DNA of 64,000 nucleotides from an uncultured Cycloclasticus sp. (GTDB lineage Bacteria > Pseudomonadota > Gammaproteobacteria > Methylococcales > Cycloclasticaceae): assembly GCA_913057515.1 (NCBI GenBank), contig CAJXOJ010000002.1, forward strand, positions 1 through 64,000, given 5' to 3'. Made by a program: the position numbers and the translations under genes. A model generated the notes under the pieces. The model ran no database searches and was not told the origin of the DNA. It saw nothing but the letters and a program-made list of their open reading frames with translations. Within the stretch, counting starts at the first letter, position 1; the number at the start of each line of letters is the position of its first letter. Below, piece by piece: positions 56,366-64,000 of this stretch.

Positions 56366-58261
56366 ATGCCTCAAATTATTAATACCAATATTGCGTCATT
56401 AACCGCGCAACGTAACTTAAACAGTTCACAAAATTCATTAAACACATCCTTGCAACGTTTATCATCTGGCTTGCGTATTAACAGCGCAAAAGATGATGCT
56501 GCTGGCCTTGCAATTTCAGAACGATTTACCACACAAATCCGTGGTTTAAATCAAGCATCACGTAACGCTAACGATGCTATTTCGCTATCTCAAACAGCGG
56601 AGGGTGCACTGGGTGAAATTGGTGCTAACTTACAACGTATTCGTGAGCTAGCGGTTCAGTCAGCCAATGCGACCAACTCTTCATCTGACCGTGCAGCGCT
56701 AGATTTAGAGGTGCAACAGCGTTTAGCTGAGGTAGATAGAATTGCCAGCCAAACTTCATTTAATGGTCAAAAAATTATTGATGGTAGCTTTGGTACCGCT
56801 GCTTTTCAAGTGGGTGCTAACGTGGGTGAAACCATTACCTTAGATTTAACGACCAGTATGCGTCAAGATCAATTAGGTGCTTATACGAATTCGTCCTCTG
56901 TTGATTTAACAACGGTTATATCAGAAGGTACTGCAGCTGTAACAGGTTCAGCTGCGACCTATGCTTTTGACACAGCTGCTTTAGTAGCAGATTACAGTAC
57001 AGTAGCTGCAGTAGCCGGTACGGACACAGTTGATTTTGCAGGTGGAACGCCAAGTATTGGTGATACAGTAACGGTAAATAACGTCGTTTTTACATTAGCT
57101 GATGCAACTACCGCAAGTACAGTTGATTCTGCAACAGCAGTAACGGTTAACGTTGACTTTACTAATGGTGCGACTGCCCAAGATGCAGTAGATGAATTTG
57201 TAACTGCTTTTGGTTTAGCAGTAACGGATGCGGGTTCTGCAGGTACAGGAACAGCATTAAGTGGTTTAAGCGTTACTAATGCTGGTGGTACATCTACAAC
57301 AGCAACTATTGCTGATACTGCAGCTGGTTTGGCTGCAACTCTAAGCAGAACTGTTGCTGCGTCAGATGCAACGGTTGTTCAAAATGTTACAGGTAGTGAT
57401 GAAGATACCTCAGCTAATGCAACCTTTACTATTACAGACCCAGAGGCTAATGCAATTACGGTCGTACTAGATAGTGATGTGACATCGGCAGCTGACTTGT
57501 TAGGTGAAATAACATCTGCAACGGGTTATGGTGCGGCAACATTTACTGCTGCAGTGGATGGAACAGGGATTGTTATCACTGATGGCAGTAACGCTACAGG
57601 GAGTTTCGCCATTGGGGGTGCTGATGCCGCAACTATAACTGCACAAAATGTAGCGGGTAGTACAGCCGCAGGTGTTGCTGACGTTGCTTTAGTTGCTGCA
57701 AACACTGTTACAGTTGCAGATGATTTCAGTATTCAAATTGGTACAACTGACGCAGTAAGCGTTGCCAATGCAACCTATTCAACCAGCCAAAGTTTAGTGG
57801 ACGCAGTCAATACAGCACTAGCAGGTAATGCACAAGCTGTGTTAAACGATGATAACACCATGAGTATTATTGCTAATGAGGATGTAACAGTAACCGGAAA
57901 TACTGGTCTAACAACCTTGGGTTATACAGGTACGGTAGCAGCATCAGGTGATTTAACAACTGCAACAGTGACAACAGTTGCTGATTCTAACGATGCTATC
58001 CGTCGTATTGATGCATCATTAACGTCTATTAGTGACTTACGTAGTACTTTTGGTGCGATTCAAAACCGTTTTGAATCTACCATTAGTAACTTAGATACAG
58101 CTGTGGAAAGCTTAAGTGCTGCGCGTTCACGTATTCAAGATGCTGATTTTGCATCTGAAACAGCAGCGTTAACCCGAGCACAAATTCTGCAACAAGCAGG
58201 TGTGTCTATTTTGTCTCAGGCTAACTCTTTACCACAAAGTGTATTGGGCTTATTACAATAA
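56366..58261 (+). CDS. fliC: Flagellin
   Basis: Filament subunit of 631 aa. The N-terminal D0/D1 region (MPQIINTNIASLTAQRNLNS, LSSGLRINSAKDDAAGLAI, LQRIRELAVQSANATN) and the C-terminal region (RRIDASLTSISDLRSTFGAIQNRFESTI, RIQDADFASETAALTRAQILQQAGVSIL) are near consensus and keep the TLR5-type surface. The middle (about 170-530) is unusually long, rich in Ala, Thr, Val, Asp and Gly, has no Cys, and includes a flagellin-IN-like piece (DDFSIQIGTTDAVSVANATY). It has its own sigma-28 promoter and terminator. Only one flagellin gene is seen here. Confidence 0.98.
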   Translation: MPQIINTNIASLTAQRNLNSSQNSLNTSLQRLSSGLRINSAKDDAAGLAISERFTTQIRGLNQASRNANDAISLSQTAEGALGEIGANLQRIRELAVQSANATNSSSDRAALDLEVQQRLAEVDRIASQTSFNGQKIIDGSFGTAAFQVGANVGETITLDLTTSMRQDQLGAYTNSSSVDLTTVISEGTAAVTGSAATYAFDTAALVADYSTVAAVAGTDTVDFAGGTPSIGDTVTVNNVVFTLADATTASTVDSATAVTVNVDFTNGATAQDAVDEFVTAFGLAVTDAGSAGTGTALSGLSVTNAGGTSTTATIADTAAGLAATLSRTVAASDATVVQNVTGSDEDTSANATFTITDPEANAITVVLDSDVTSAADLLGEITSATGYGAATFTAAVDGTGIVITDGSNATGSFAIGGADAATITAQNVAGSTAAGVADVALVAANTVTVADDFSIQIGTTDAVSVANATYSTSQSLVDAVNTALAGNAQAVLNDDNTMSIIANEDVTVTGNTGLTTLGYTGTVAASGDLTTATVTTVADSNDAIRRIDASLTSISDLRSTFGAIQNRFESTISNLDTAVESLSAARSRIQDADFASETAALTRAQILQQAGVSILSQANSLPQSVLGLLQ

Positions 58262-58278
58262 GGCGATAGCTTATGAGT

Positions 58279-58309
58279 TTGGCTCTGTTTATTCAGAGCC
58301 AAGCTTTTT
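58279..58309 (+). terminator. Rho-independent terminator after fliC
   Basis: Nine-base perfect arms TTGGCTCTG / CAGAGCCAA with a six-base loop, followed by GCTTTTT. It starts 18 bases after the flagellin stop and would reduce readthrough into flaG and fliD. Confidence 0.88.
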
Positions 58310-58327
58310 ATAAGCAAGGGGTTTAAT

Positions 58328-58744
58328 ATGGAAACGGTTAACTTAATTAATACGGTAGCTAAGTCGGTAGAGCCTAAAACTCCATCGGTCACTGCATCGT
58401 CTGTTGAGCGTATTGGAACGGAGTTCGCGGAGTTAAAGCAGCAGCCGTCTGTTGGGCAGGTGTTGTCGAATGGGTTAGTTGAAAAAGAAGGTTCAAATAA
58501 AGACGCGATTACAGAGAAAGTGAGTGAGCTGAATAGTTTCGTACAAAATATTCAGCGCGGTATTCAATTCAGTGTAGATGATGATACAGGACACTCTGTT
58601 ATTACTGTCACCGATAGAGAAACTGGCGATGTGATTAGAACGTTTCCTTCTGAGGAAATGTTGGCGATATCTGCACAGTTAAATGAAACTTTGGCAATGC
58701 AAGAAGAGGCTGGCTTAGGTTTATTAGTTAAAGCGAAGGCGTAG
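58328..58744 (+). CDS. flaG: FlaG family flagellar protein
   Basis: A 138 aa protein of the FlaG family, usually encoded between flagellin and fliD and linked to filament length. The conserved C-terminal half reads FVQNIQRGIQFSVDDDTGHSVITVTDRETGDVIRTFPSEEML; the N-terminal half is low-complexity. AAGGGGTTTAAT precedes the ATG. Its precise molecular role is not known. Confidence 0.93.
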   Translation: METVNLINTVAKSVEPKTPSVTASSVERIGTEFAELKQQPSVGQVLSNGLVEKEGSNKDAITEKVSELNSFVQNIQRGIQFSVDDDTGHSVITVTDRETGDVIRTFPSEEMLAISAQLNETLAMQEEAGLGLLVKAKA

Positions 58745-58798
58745 GCAAGGTTATTACGTGTAGCCTTGCTTTAAAGGTTTTATGTTAGGAGGTTTATT

Positions 58799-60181
58799 AT
58801 GGCAATTTCATCAGCAGGTATTGGCTCGGGCATTGATATTAATTCATTGGTGCAGCAGTTGGTTGAAGCAGAGGGTGCTAATAAATCTAATCGGATTAAT
58901 TTAAAAGAGGCGGAATTACAAGCCGATATTTCTGCGTTTGGTTCATTAAAAGGCGCGCTATCAATTTTTCAGAAAGCTGTTCAAGATTTACAAGATCCTG
59001 CTGATTTTCAAAACCGTTCTGCAACGAGTAGTAATGCCGAGGTGTTTACTGCCAGCGCCGATGAAACGGCGGACTTCTCCCAATATGGGATTGAGGTCGT
59101 TCAACTGGCTCAGGCCAATAAGTTAATTACCCAGGCTGGTTTTGCAGATACTGATGCAGTAGGCTCAGGTACGTTAACGCTCGCTCAAGGGTCAGATTCT
59201 TTTTCTATTAGTGTAAGCGCAACCGATACCTTAACGGATATACGTGATGCCATTAATGCAGCCACTGATAATACAGGCGTGGGTGCAGCAGTTATTAATG
59301 TAGATGATGGCGTGGGTGGCACGGAGCAAAAACTGGTTTTTACAGCTAATGAAACCGGTTTGGATAATGCGATAACGGTTAGCGGTGTAGATGATGATGT
59401 TAATGGTTTAAGTTTAACCCGATTATTTAGTGCAAACCTTGATGAACCCGCTGCGGCACTAAATGGGCAAATTAAGGTGGATAACCAGCTGATCAGTAGT
59501 CAAAACGATACGTTTAGTGAGGTGATTGATGGCATTACTATTAATGCTGTGTCTGTTGGAGCAGGTGAGTCGTTATCGGTTGCACAAGATAAAGATGCTG
59601 TCGAGTTAAAGGTAAATGCTTTTATTGCTAACTATAATGGCTTGGCAGAAACGATTAGTAAATTAGGCGCATACGATGATGCGAGCAAAACTGGGGGCAT
59701 TTTACTGGGTGACTCTACATTACGTTCGGTACAAGACACTATTCGTCGAGAAATATCAGCATCAGTTGCTGGCTTAGGTGGTGCATTTAGTACGTTGGCT
59801 GAACTTGGGGTAACAACAGGGGATGATGGTAAGTTAGCACTAGATGATAAGAGATTTAATGAGGCACTTACGAGTGACTTTGATCAGGTGGGAGATTTAT
59901 TTGCATCTGACGGTGGAATCGCTAAGAAATTAGATAGCCTTATTGAGGGCTATATTGGCTCAAATGGTTTAATAAAAAGCCGTACAGAAGGTATTCAAAG
60001 CACCATTGTAGATTTGGGTGAGCAGCGTGAGAGCCTGAACAGGCGGTTAGCTTCATTGGAAAGCCGGTTAATGGCTCAGTTTACTGCTATGGATACCTTG
60101 GTAAGTACCCTGAACAACCAGAGTAGTTTTTTAACCCAGCAGCTTGAAAGTTTGCCGGGCCCTTATATAGCAAAAAGTTAA
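58799..60181 (+). CDS. fliD: Flagellar filament cap protein FliD (HAP2)
   Basis: Forms the cap under which flagellin polymerises. N-terminal AISSAGIGSGIDINSLVQQLVEAEG and the C-terminal helical end (RRLASLESRLMAQFTAMDTLVSTLNNQSSFLTQQL) are conserved, with the FliD_C domain in between (GGILLGDSTLRSVQDTIRREI). Length 460 aa is typical. TAGGAGGTTTATT before the ATG is a near-perfect ribosome site. Confidence 0.97.
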   Translation: MAISSAGIGSGIDINSLVQQLVEAEGANKSNRINLKEAELQADISAFGSLKGALSIFQKAVQDLQDPADFQNRSATSSNAEVFTASADETADFSQYGIEVVQLAQANKLITQAGFADTDAVGSGTLTLAQGSDSFSISVSATDTLTDIRDAINAATDNTGVGAAVINVDDGVGGTEQKLVFTANETGLDNAITVSGVDDDVNGLSLTRLFSANLDEPAAALNGQIKVDNQLISSQNDTFSEVIDGITINAVSVGAGESLSVAQDKDAVELKVNAFIANYNGLAETISKLGAYDDASKTGGILLGDSTLRSVQDTIRREISASVAGLGGAFSTLAELGVTTGDDGKLALDDKRFNEALTSDFDQVGDLFASDGGIAKKLDSLIEGYIGSNGLIKSRTEGIQSTIVDLGEQRESLNRRLASLESRLMAQFTAMDTLVSTLNNQSSFLTQQLESLPGPYIAKS

Positions 60182-60203
60182 GTAGTATCAATTGGAGAAG
60201 AAA

Positions 60204-60599
60204 ATGAATAATGCAGCAGCATTAAAACAGTACCAGCAAACTAGTGTACATAGTGGGGTGATGGATGCTTCGCCACACCGTTTAATTCAGATGTTATTAG
60301 ATGGTGCTTTATCAAGGATTTTGTCAGCAAAGGGTTCTATCAAGCAGAACAACATTGTTAAAAAAGGCGAGCAAATTGGCAGTGCAATTTCAATTGTAGA
60401 AGGGCTTAAGGCCAGTTTAGATTTTAACCAAAGTGGTGATATCTCTAACAACCTTGATGCTTTATATGAATATATTACGGGCTTATTATTGCAGGCTAAT
60501 ATTAAAAGTGATGCTAGTTTATTGGATGAAGCAGGCAAGTTACTGAGTGAAATCAAAATGGGTTGGGATGCCATTGACCCTAATGCAGCGCAGCGTTAA
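60204..60599 (+). CDS. fliS: Flagellin export chaperone FliS
   Basis: Binds the C-terminus of flagellin and prevents early polymerisation. ALKQYQQTSVHSGVMDASPHRLIQMLLDGAL is the family signature, and the rest is a four-helix bundle. The track uses a TTG at 60192 that overlaps the ribosome site TTGGAGAAG; I choose the ATG at 60204 (MNNAAALKQY, 131 aa). It overlaps fliT in a TAATG junction. Confidence 0.96.
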   Translation: MNNAAALKQYQQTSVHSGVMDASPHRLIQMLLDGALSRILSAKGSIKQNNIVKKGEQIGSAISIVEGLKASLDFNQSGDISNNLDALYEYITGLLLQANIKSDASLLDEAGKLLSEIKMGWDAIDPNAAQR

Positions 60600-60907
60600 T
60601 GACAAGCGATTTACATCAACTACAATCTATTATTTCGGATACAAAAAAGCTAATTCACTTGGCTGAAAACGATGATTGGAATGCAGTAATTGAATTAGAG
60701 AAAAGAAGAGATACAGATATAAAAAAGCTGTTTGACGCAAAGCCAGATATTGAGCCGTCTATACTGGCCGAAGGCATTCAGTTTATTTTAGATAAGAATA
60801 AAACGCTGACGAAATATTCACATAGCCAAGTAGATAGTATTCGTATGGAAATTTCAAAAGCAGGGCATGCACATGAAGCAATTAATGCCTATTTAACGAT
60901 AACTTAA
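60599..60907 (+). CDS. fliT: FliT-like flagellar chaperone
   Basis: A 102 aa helical protein in the position of fliT, with the family style (LHQLQSIISDTKKLIHLAENDDWNAVIELEKRRD and a C-terminal helix). FliT is the export chaperone of FliD. The family is poorly conserved, so the call rests mostly on size, helical pattern and the fliD-fliS-fliT order with translational overlap. Confidence 0.8.
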   Translation: MTSDLHQLQSIISDTKKLIHLAENDDWNAVIELEKRRDTDIKKLFDAKPDIEPSILAEGIQFILDKNKTLTKYSHSQVDSIRMEISKAGHAHEAINAYLTIT

Positions 60908-61205
60908 ACACATTGTTTTGTTACGGCTTGGGTTTTGAGTGCGACTTTACAACAATAAAATTAGCTAGTTTGGCATTAAATATGAAGAAGGTATTTTGCC
61001 TAGCAAAAATTCTGAATTTAATAATCAATTAGATGCGGTTTTTTCAAGACAGTGATTTGATTAAATACTTTTAAAAAGCTAAATAGGCTTATACATAATA
61101 ATTAAGTGTTTAAATGGCCCTTTTTTAAATTTTAGTTTAGCAAGCTTTGGGTATGCAAAAGGTGACAAATGAGTGAGCGGCGAATAAGTTTTTACTAGTA
61201 ACCCC
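60908..61205. other. Intergenic region between fliT and soxZ
   Basis: About 298 AT-rich bases between convergent genes. I find no ORF, RNA gene or clear terminator stem in it. Confidence 0.6.
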
Positions 61206-61508
61206 TTATTTAATGGTGGCCTCTATTTTTTCAGTATCGCCGGAGTTGTCGTTCCAACGGAGTGTTATTGAGTCTCCTTTTTTAGCCCCTTCAAATGAAA
61301 ATGACAAAAAAGGGTCTTGTGAAACGGATGTACCGAATTGAGCAAGAAAAACAACTTTATCATTACATTCGCACCTTAGTTCTTGGATGTATTTTGCTGG
61401 GATTTTCTCACCTGTTTGTATGTTAACACGATGACCTGTTTCCATTGGATGTTGTGCTAAAACACGAACATGAGTGACGTTGTTTTTAATTTTTGCTTTA
61501 ACATTCAT
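61206..61508 (-). CDS. soxZ: Sulfur-oxidation carrier subunit SoxZ
   Basis: Partner of SoxY in the periplasmic thiosulfate-oxidation carrier. The 100 aa protein shows the SoxZ pattern: VRVLAQHPMETGHRVNIQTGEKIPAKYIQELRC, DPFLSFSFEGAKKGDSITLRWNDNSG. It has no signal peptide and is normally exported with Tat-tagged SoxY. It lies about 70 bases after soxY. No soxA, soxB, soxX or soxCD gene is present in the window. Confidence 0.93.
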   Translation of the reverse strand: MNVKAKIKNNVTHVRVLAQHPMETGHRVNIQTGEKIPAKYIQELRCECNDKVVFLAQFGTSVSQDPFLSFSFEGAKKGDSITLRWNDNSGDTEKIEATIK

Positions 61509-61580
61509 TATTACCTCGAGTTAGTCTAGGTTTTTATAGGTCATTTTTTAAGGAAGAAGCAAGGAGTAATAATGTAACCA

Positions 61581-62030
61581 CTAACCAGGACAACTACTAG
61601 TAGCCAATTTTACTTCTTGATTTTTAGAAAAGAGCTTGCCGTCTGATTTGATAACAACGGTGACTATACTGGCTTGCTCTAAACGAATACGTGTAGATAA
61701 CTCGGGTAGTGTGTCGGCAGGTATTTGGAATGTGGCGGCTAATGGTTGTGGGTTACCCTTTACAAATAAACTAATGGACTCAACATTTTTGATGCTTGTT
61801 TTGACAGAGATGGGAACAGCTTCTTTATTATTGGCAATTTTAGGTACTTTAAGTTTTATTCTGTAGCTTTCAATAAGTTCGGTTGAGTCAAATAGGTTTC
61901 TGTATGCATCGTCTAGATTTTTTGAATAAAAGGCAGTACTGCTCCAAACGGCCAACACCTTAAGGGGAGCCATTAATATTAAACAGGCCGTTGAGCTAAT
62001 AGTTAAAAATTTTCTACGTGAAATGGCCAT
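61581..62030 (-). CDS. soxY: Sulfur-carrier protein SoxY (atypical C-terminus)
   Basis: Carries sulfur intermediates on a C-terminal Cys. A Tat signal (SRRKFLTI) and hydrophobic stretch are followed by the SoxY fold (RIKLKVPKIANNKEAVPISV, SISLFVKGNPQPLAATFQIP, RIRLEQASIVTVVIKSDGK). Most SoxY proteins end in GGCGG; this one ends in SSCPG, with Cys147 still third from the end. The Cys is thus in the right place but on a less flexible arm. Reported exceptions are not known to me. It pairs with soxZ downstream. Confidence 0.92.
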   Translation of the reverse strand: MAISRRKFLTISSTACLILMAPLKVLAVWSSTAFYSKNLDDAYRNLFDSTELIESYRIKLKVPKIANNKEAVPISVKTSIKNVESISLFVKGNPQPLAATFQIPADTLPELSTRIRLEQASIVTVVIKSDGKLFSKNQEVKLATSSCPG

Positions 62031-62407
62031 ATCTTTTCCAGTTGCTAGTCAGTTCTAAGTATATATACCTTCTTTAAATTGGGGCCGGTTGTTTGTATGA
62101 ATTTTAAGGGTAAGCCAATTATTTGGGTTAGTGCTTTATGTGTAGGTAAAATAACGTAGGGTAAGATAATTTTTAAAGGCATGGTGGTGAATTATCTGAC
62201 AATATCTTTGTTGGTAAGTATCTCTAGATGAAGCTGCCTTATAATGTTAATGGATCTGCTCCCTTTGTTAATGTAGGAGGTTTTTTAAGTTAACTCTGCA
62301 ACGAGGGGGTTTTAAGGAGATGTCCTCCCTCTATACTTAAAATAGCTAATCAACCTAATAGTTTAAAGCTGATTAGCCTGAGGTAGGCATTGAAATATAC
62401 GGATACT
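62031..62407. other. Intergenic region between fimV and soxY
   Basis: About 377 bases. No ORF is convincing. It should hold the soxYZ promoter near its left end. An imperfect hairpin, GAGGG...CCCTC, lies near 62304-62335 and a perfect inverted repeat at 62345-62377 (listed). Confidence 0.6.
62345..62377. repeat. Inverted repeat downstream of fimV
   Basis: GCTAATCA (62345-62352) and TGATTAGC (62370-62377) are exact reverse complements with 17 bases between. It begins about 30 bases past the fimV stop; without a T-run it is a weak terminator candidate or a protein site. Confidence 0.5.
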
Positions 62408-64000
62408 TTATAATCTATTAAGCATGTCTTGTGCTCTTTGTTTTTCTTCATCGTTATTTGATGAGGCTAATATTTCATTTAAGACATGATGAGCTGATTC
62501 AGTATCTTCCATTTCAATAGATGCTTGAGCGAGTGCGAATTGAGCGTCAAAATTCTCAATAGAGCTATCAGCGGGTGGTGCGTCAATTTCAATTTCGTTA
62601 AGTGTAAGCTCTATGTCTTCATGGGTATCAGCTTGCTCTTCTATTGTTGGCTCATTTTTTATCAGATCGAAATCAAACTCGAATTCACTATTTGTAGCTT
62701 CATTAGCTGGTTCCTCAGCAGCTTGAGGTTCATCAGGATATTCAATTTCATTTTCAGAGGCGCTTTGTTGCTCTGGCGCTGATATCGAGGGGCTTTCAAT
62801 CTCTTCATTAATAGGGGGTAAAAATAGTGTAGAGTCTGGGTTTATCTCGACACCCATATCAGAAATATTATTCCATGTGTCAGGGTCTGATTCTTTTAGA
62901 GCAGATAGGGAGCTGGCAAGTTCTTCAAAAGCATCAGAGTTAGCTGATGAAAAGTATATGTCCAATAATTTTAGTTTGTAGCTTAAGTTATCAGGGTCGT
63001 CTTTCAGAGCGTTGGTGATTAGGTCTTCGGCTTGTTGGAACCGACCATAAGCAATATATACATCACACTCGGTTAGAGGGTCAGCTTCTTGTGAATGTTG
63101 GTTTGCATTAAATTCGCTTGGTGAGAATTCACTTAACAGTGGTTCTTCCAAGGTCGTTGTTGGGCTAATATTTTCTTCAGCTGTGTTAACTGCAGAAGGT
63201 GAGGCTTCGGTAAAGGCATTATCATCTTTGGGGTTAGACGTTTCTTTTTTGCGGCGAGCTAAAAATAGCGCAAGTAACGCGATGACTAAGCCGCCGCCAT
63301 ACAGTGGTAAATTATGCTCACTTTCTTCTTCGACGACAGGTGTTTTATTGGTGGTGGGTTGAGGTTTTTTAACAGGTGTTGGCTCAGCGGCAGCTGGCTG
63401 TGACTGAAGTTGTGCTAATTGCTCATCCTTTAAAGCGAGTAGGCGTTGAAGCTTATCAACTTGCGACTCTAAATCATTGAGGCGTGACTTAACGTCTTTG
63501 TTTTCCTCTTCAAGAGTTGCTGCCATTTCAATAGCAATATTGGCCTGATTGATAGGATTTGTTGAGCCGGTTGGGGTTCCTGCTGTATTACCTTCAACAG
63601 GTGCTTCTGGGGTGCTTTCTTGTGTAGGCGTTAATAGCGTTAGTTTTGCCTCCACTTCGTTATTTTCAAGTTTTTTTTTCAGACTAGGTTCAGTTGCAGC
63701 AGGCCGAGCTTTTTCATTTGCTTTTGCAATAGCTGTTGGCGCACTAGCTGCTTTAGTGGAGGAGGACCATAAAGCATTTTGCTCACTGTAGTCATTATTA
63801 GCTTGAGTAGGGGTTCTGCTGCCTATTTGTTCGTTGCTAGGAAGCTGAAGAATGGCGCCTTTTTTTAAGGCATTAATATTTTTTTTATAAAAGGCCCTTG
63901 GGTTGTTATCGTACAGTGCCAGCATCACTTGTTGATGTGTAGCAGTGTAGTTATCGCCCATTAGCTTTTTAGCGATACCCCAAACCGTATCATTACTTTT
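62408..64000 (-). CDS. fimV: FimV/HubP-like polar hub protein, 5' end outside window
   Basis: Large inner-membrane protein that organises the cell pole (pili, flagellum, chemotaxis) in gammaproteobacteria. The open frame continues past the tracked Met at 63961 to the window edge, adding NDTVWGIAKKLM, part of the LysM-like domain that matches FimV (HQQVMLALYDNNPRAFYKKNINAL). Next come a coiled coil (about 25 residues around DVKSRLNDLESQVDKLQRLLALKD), one membrane helix (GGGLVIALLALFLARRKK), a long acidic cytoplasmic region with TPR-like stretches, and the FimV C-terminal domain (DAQFALAQASIEMEDTESAHHVLNEILA). It is missing only the signal peptide and the start of the periplasmic part. Its closeness to flagellar genes fits a role at the flagellated pole. 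Confidence 0.93.
   Translation of the reverse strand, partial: KSNDTVWGIAKKLMGDNYTATHQQVMLALYDNNPRAFYKKNINALKKGAILQLPSNEQIGSRTPTQANNDYSEQNALWSSSTKAASAPTAIAKANEKARPAATEPSLKKKLENNEVEAKLTLLTPTQESTPEAPVEGNTAGTPTGSTNPINQANIAIEMAATLEEENKDVKSRLNDLESQVDKLQRLLALKDEQLAQLQSQPAAAEPTPVKKPQPTTNKTPVVEEESEHNLPLYGGGLVIALLALFLARRKKETSNPKDDNAFTEASPSAVNTAEENISPTTTLEEPLLSEFSPSEFNANQHSQEADPLTECDVYIAYGRFQQAEDLITNALKDDPDNLSYKLKLLDIYFSSANSDAFEELASSLSALKESDPDTWNNISDMGVEINPDSTLFLPPINEEIESPSISAPEQQSASENEIEYPDEPQAAEEPANEATNSEFEFDFDLIKNEPTIEEQADTHEDIELTLNEIEIDAPPADSSIENFDAQFALAQASIEMEDTESAHHVLNEILASSNNDEEKQRAQDMLNRL

Overview
The window looks like a chromosomal segment of a motile, aerobic, moderately low-GC gammaproteobacterium. 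The main clues are ParE/ParC, a flagellar cluster laid out as in Pseudomonas and Vibrio (flgZ-flgN-flgM-flgA divergent from cheV-cheR-flgBCDEFGHIJKL-fliC-flaG-fliD-fliS-fliT), a FimV-type polar protein, and a sucA-sucB-lpd operon. The full 2-oxoglutarate dehydrogenase, PEP carboxykinase, NAD-linked formate dehydrogenase and SoxYZ would fit a marine heterotroph of the Thiotrichales/Piscirickettsiaceae kind (Cycloclasticus-like). That placement is inference from gene content only; I could not search a database. I see no transposase, phage gene, integrase or CRISPR array.

Layout. (1) 1-1303: N-terminal part of a P-type cation ATPase, cut by the window edge, then about 700 bases with no convincing gene. 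(2) 2006-7059, minus: formate dehydrogenase (fused NuoE/NuoF-like subunit, then the molybdopterin subunit) with mobA for cofactor maturation. (3) 7160-12692, minus: xseB-ispA-dxs-folE2-pckA, closed by a strong terminator at 7104-7137. (4) 12787-15286, plus: short rubrerythrin, Fe-S oxidoreductase and DUF3501 protein behind a near-consensus promoter whose start site carries a perfect 11-bp-arm palindrome. (5) 15322-17892, minus: PAS-GGDEF-EAL protein. (6) 18100-22353, plus: parE and parC, separated by a tandem duplicated, hairpin-forming leader. (7) 22424-34937, minus: thiamine-diphosphate enzyme, two half-size citrate-synthase-like proteins, TonB receptor, periplasmic binding protein, very large hybrid kinase with GGDEF-EAL output, and class I fumarase, all closely packed. 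(8) 35293-40852, minus: sucA-sucB-lpd. (9) tRNA-Arg(CCT). (10) 41181-60907: flagellar and chemotaxis cluster with recognisable sigma-54 and sigma-28 promoters. (11) 61206-62030, minus: orphan soxY-soxZ. (12) 62408-64000, minus: C-terminal part of a FimV-like protein.

How the parts may work together. The flagellar genes form a standard hierarchy: predicted sigma-54 promoters before flgB and flgA (middle genes), and predicted sigma-28 promoters before flgM and fliC (late genes). A PilZ protein (FlgZ) and two large c-di-GMP enzymes in the same window give a plausible second-messenger brake on motility. The most unusual block is 23974-34937. There an acetolactate-synthase-like enzyme and two divergent citrate-synthase-fold paralogues, none with standard catalytic signatures, sit directly upstream of an outer-membrane receptor, binding protein and c-di-GMP kinase set. 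This is my best candidate for an undescribed system. The rubrerythrin/Fe-S oxidoreductase/DUF3501 unit is a second.
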